Assembly: GCA_015680685.1 (NCBI GenBank)
Contig: MNCI01023453.1
Coordinates: forward strand, 128,001-161,163
Direction: 5' to 3'
Origin: Gnetum montanum
Taxonomy: Eukaryota > Streptophyta > Gnetopsida > Gnetales > Gnetaceae
DNA length: 33,163 bases
This document shows positions 31,316 to 33,163 of this stretch, one piece after another. Each line of letters starts with the position of its first letter. Positions within the stretch are counted from its first letter, which is position 1. The position numbers were made by a program, and so were the translations under genes. The notes beneath the pieces were generated by a model that did no database searches, was not told the origin of the DNA, and worked only from the letters and a program-made list of their open reading frames with translations.

Positions 31316-31450
31316 TTTTGTTTTACACATTTTTGTTTTACACATTTTTATATTACACATTTTTGTTTTACATGTTTTTGTATTACACATTTTTGTTTTA
31401 CATATTTTTATTTTACAAGTTTTTGTTTTACACATTTTTGTTTTACAAAT
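31316..31450 (+). repeat. 15-bp minisatellite, nine units
   Basis: The unit TTTTGTTTTACACAT repeats nine times with variants (TTTTATATTACACAT, TTTTGTTTTACATGT). Because the unit is a multiple of three, two plus-strand frames stay open and read as hydrophobic pentapeptide repeats (FVLHI and THFCF). There is no other coding support. A degenerate tail continues to about 31,485, followed by a short GT run near 31,503. Confidence 0.9.
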
Positions 31451-31485
31451 TTCTTTAACTTTTCTTATTTTTGTTTTACAACATC

Positions 31486-32200
31486 GTTATACTTTTTTAT
31501 TTTGTGTGTGTGTGTTTTTGTGTGTTTTATCCATCCTGTTAAGTTTTTCATCCAATAAGTGTTCTTCATGATGGAATTAACTATTTTTCCACTTGATTGC
31601 TAATGTTTGGTTTTTACCTTTAAGTTATGATGTTGATACCAAGGTACGTTGTTTTGATATGGCAGGCAATGAGTCCACTTCATCCATACATCCACCAATT
31701 TCTATGGTCTCTCTTGGCTTGGAAATGTACAGTCCCTTTCTAAATAAGAACTATAACAAATACGTGACTCATTATTTTTCAAACTAAGGAAGGACTCAAG
31801 GATTGAAAAGGGTGTGCCTTCAAGGGAACTTAATGCATTTGTGTTGGCCATTCTCTTGGGTGCTTGGATGTTTTCTTCTTAAGTTTTCTTACTGTTTCGA
31901 TGTTACTGTTGGCACATTTGGACATTTCATGGAATAGTAAGACTCATTTTGAATATTACCATTATTATGGGAGAGTGTAAGTGTGCCATTTCATACCATT
32001 GGTATGAGATCTAAGGGAGACCATAAAATTATTCGTAAAAAAAATGATGCACATATGAAAGACAAGGAATAAAGATTGCAAGAGATAATGTGCCAATAAT
32101 GAATAAATTGACAAGCAAGGAATTTTTCATTGCCAGAGATATGTTCAGGAATTGATCATTTGGGTACTGGCAAAGAATAAAAGAAGGAAACTGGAATTAG
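31486..32200. other. Intergenic or element-internal DNA, no gene
   Basis: No coding similarity. GGGAGAG followed by TGTAAGTG at about 31,970-31,983 resembles a polypurine tract plus LTR start but does not match the 27.0 kb LTR. Whether this belongs to the gypsy element is unknown. Confidence 0.4.
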
Positions 32201-32214
32201 AAATGAAAAATAAT

Positions 32215-32325
32215 AAAATCCTTGATTAATCATTATTTAGTTCATGTTTTTGGCCCTGTCTTGCAAGACCAAAAATACTCTGCCAGAAAGCATCATTTTC
32301 AAAAACAGTCAGGGTGTCGCAATAG
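32215..32325 (-). other. Short minus-strand coding-like stretch
   Basis: The minus strand reads EEHFYCDTLTVFENDAFWQS, then IFGLARQGQKHELNND and a stop. A TTTGCAG acceptor-like site lies just before it. It follows the GC-rich coding-like frames at 32.38-32.95 kb and could be a last exon or chance. Not identified. Confidence 0.25.
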
Positions 32326-32376
32326 AAGTGTTCTTCTCAAATCTGCAAATATCGGGCATAACTGGATTATTACCAG

Positions 32377-32948
32377 TCATTCTTGCAATGGCCCTAAATG
32401 GCTCTGAATGGCGTCGATGGTCTTGGTGGCAGCGTCCAGCATTTCAAGACATTCGTTTGTTTTTTTTCTCCCTATTGTGAATGTAGCCAGCAGGTCTATT
32501 TCTTCATCGCTGCCAACGTCGTTGATATTCTCAGTGGACGTGACCTTCAAAGCGGTCGCTGGGAGGCTCTGGTCGGTTTGGCCTATTCACACTGAAACCC
32601 TTGTTGCTGCTGAAGAGCACCTGCGTCGAAAATCATCCCTTTGCCGCCACTGCTACTGCCACGAGCACTATTACAGGAGTTGTTTTGGCCTCTGCCGTTG
32701 CCATTGTCTTGCGTGCCAACCGGAGCACCGCCTTGAGTGCTAGCTGTTGAGCCGCGACCATCAGCATGGACGCCTAAGGATGCTACAGAATCAGCAGGGG
32801 AAGACTGCGCGCTTGAGAAAGACAGATGGACAGCAATGGGCAGAAAGAAGAAGGGCCCAACACGTTTCTCACGTTCTCAGCAGCTCCGAAACCCTCCACT
32901 AAAACCATCAGTTGCGGCAGAACCTCCTTTCATGGTGGCAGTTTGCAT
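32377..32948 (-). pseudogene. GC-rich gene remnant on the minus strand, unidentified
   Basis: From in-frame ATGs at 32,948 (MQTATMKGGSAATDGF) and 32,933 (context GCCACCATGA) one minus-strand frame runs to a stop at 32,583 with a single TGA at 32,877-32,879. It is rich in Gly, Ser, Asn and Gln (GSTASTQGGAPVGTQDNGNG, then GGKGMIFDAGALQQQQGF). From about 32,582 an overlapping frame, shifted by one, reads through SDEEIDLLATFTIGRKKT and ECLEMLDAATKTIDAIQSHL to a stop at 32,377. It has an acidic then amphipathic helical character. Base composition is far less AT-rich than the flanks. I do not recognise the family. It could be a nonsense- and frameshift-carrying pseudogene, a gene with sequence errors, or a host fragment carried by an element. 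Confidence 0.45.
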
Positions 32949-33163
32949 ATGTGTTTGTTTCTATGGGTTTCGCGTAGAGGAGAAAACGAACCAGCTGATT
33001 ATTCCTGTCGTTCTTGAAACCGTTATTATCCGAATAGCAATTACCAATACATGGGTTCAGAAATAAAATAAAGTGCAGAGAAGATAAAGGTAGAATCAGC
33101 CCTGGAATTACATTAGGGGTGCCACAAATTAAAATGTGAAATTACAACTCCACTTATGCATTC
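32949..33163. other. Upstream flank of the minus-strand gene remnant
   Basis: The minus strand carries a CT-rich stretch (GTTTTCTCCTCTACGCG) and an A-rich leader directly before the ATG at 32,948. An in-frame TAG about 15 bp upstream argues that no coding exon continues upstream without a splice. No clear TATA box was seen. Confidence 0.35.

Larger units (their letters stand above)
26995..31475 (+). mobile_element. Ty3/gypsy (Athila/Tat-type) element, gag-protease only
   Basis: The order is 5' LTR with promoter, tRNA-Asp-type primer site, gag, protease, a linker, then non-coding sequence with a minisatellite. RT, RNase H and integrase blocks expected after the protease are not found in any frame up to the window end. 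No second LTR is recognised, so the right boundary is uncertain; I stop it at the minisatellite. The left boundary lies inside the LINE RT. The copy is either a non-autonomous gag-pro derivative or an internally deleted element. Confidence 0.8.

Noticed and set aside
31224-31571. 115- and 98-codon plus-strand frames with FVLHI/FCFTHF repeats
   Set aside because: They exist because a 15-bp minisatellite is a multiple of three; no start context or family similarity.
31970-31985. Polypurine tract plus 3' LTR start of the gypsy element
   Set aside because: The following sequence shows no similarity to the LTR at 26,995-27,798.
32408-33066. Plus-strand open frames of 111 and 109 codons in the GC-rich island
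   Set aside because: Low-AT DNA leaves several frames open by chance; the minus-strand frames look more protein-like, although neither strand is identified, so the choice is tentative.

Overview
This window looks like nuclear intergenic DNA from a large-genome seed plant. It is AT-rich, dense in short stop-riddled open frames, and built mostly of old, decayed retroelements: Ty1/copia, Ty3/gypsy with an Athila/Tat-type primer site, and plant L1-type LINEs. Nothing bacterial is present: no operons, no ribosome-binding-site logic and no long intact reading frame. A gymnosperm is plausible because of the depth of TE decay and the long featureless stretches, but the sequence alone does not fix the species. 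I see no clearly intact protein-coding gene, tRNA, rRNA or CRISPR array.

Layout. 0-2.7 kb: unassigned AT-rich DNA with dispersed repeat copies and a fold-back repeat. 2.7-3.45 kb: two tandem, differently broken copies of the first part of a chitinase-like (GH19, CTL-type) gene, each with a signal-peptide start. 3.75-6.0 kb: a six-copy tandem array of a ~357-bp unit. 6.3-7.05 kb: further copies of the repeats seen at 0.7-1.4 kb. 7.15-11.57 kb: a minus-strand Ty1/copia element with a recognisable 3' LTR, polypurine tract, RNase H, RT, integrase, protease, gag and Met-initiator primer site. All its genes are broken and no matching 5' LTR is visible. 13.65-14.36 kb: a minus-strand LINE RT fragment. 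14.4-24.6 kb: mostly gene-free AT-rich DNA with a long imperfect hairpin (about 17.0 kb), a duplicated block (17.05/19.23 kb), a degenerate tandem region (18.4-19.0 kb) and a possible SINE (22.5-22.7 kb). 24.98-27.0 kb: a plus-strand LINE (endonuclease then RT) that stops just where its RT active-site box should be. 27.0-31.5 kb: a Ty3/gypsy element, apparently inserted into that LINE, with one LTR carrying a GC-rich palindrome-bearing promoter, a tRNA-Asp-type primer site, and gag-protease remnants but no RT or integrase. 31.3 kb: a 15-bp minisatellite. 32.2-32.95 kb: an unusually GC-rich island with minus-strand coding-like frames of unknown identity.

The genes do not act together as a pathway. 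The window is a nested record of transposition and decay. Its most interesting points are the GC-rich antisense gene remnant at the right end, the gypsy element lacking RT and integrase with its GATATCGC-bearing promoter, the tandem chitinase-like relics, the 357-bp satellite-like array and the 17-kb hairpin.
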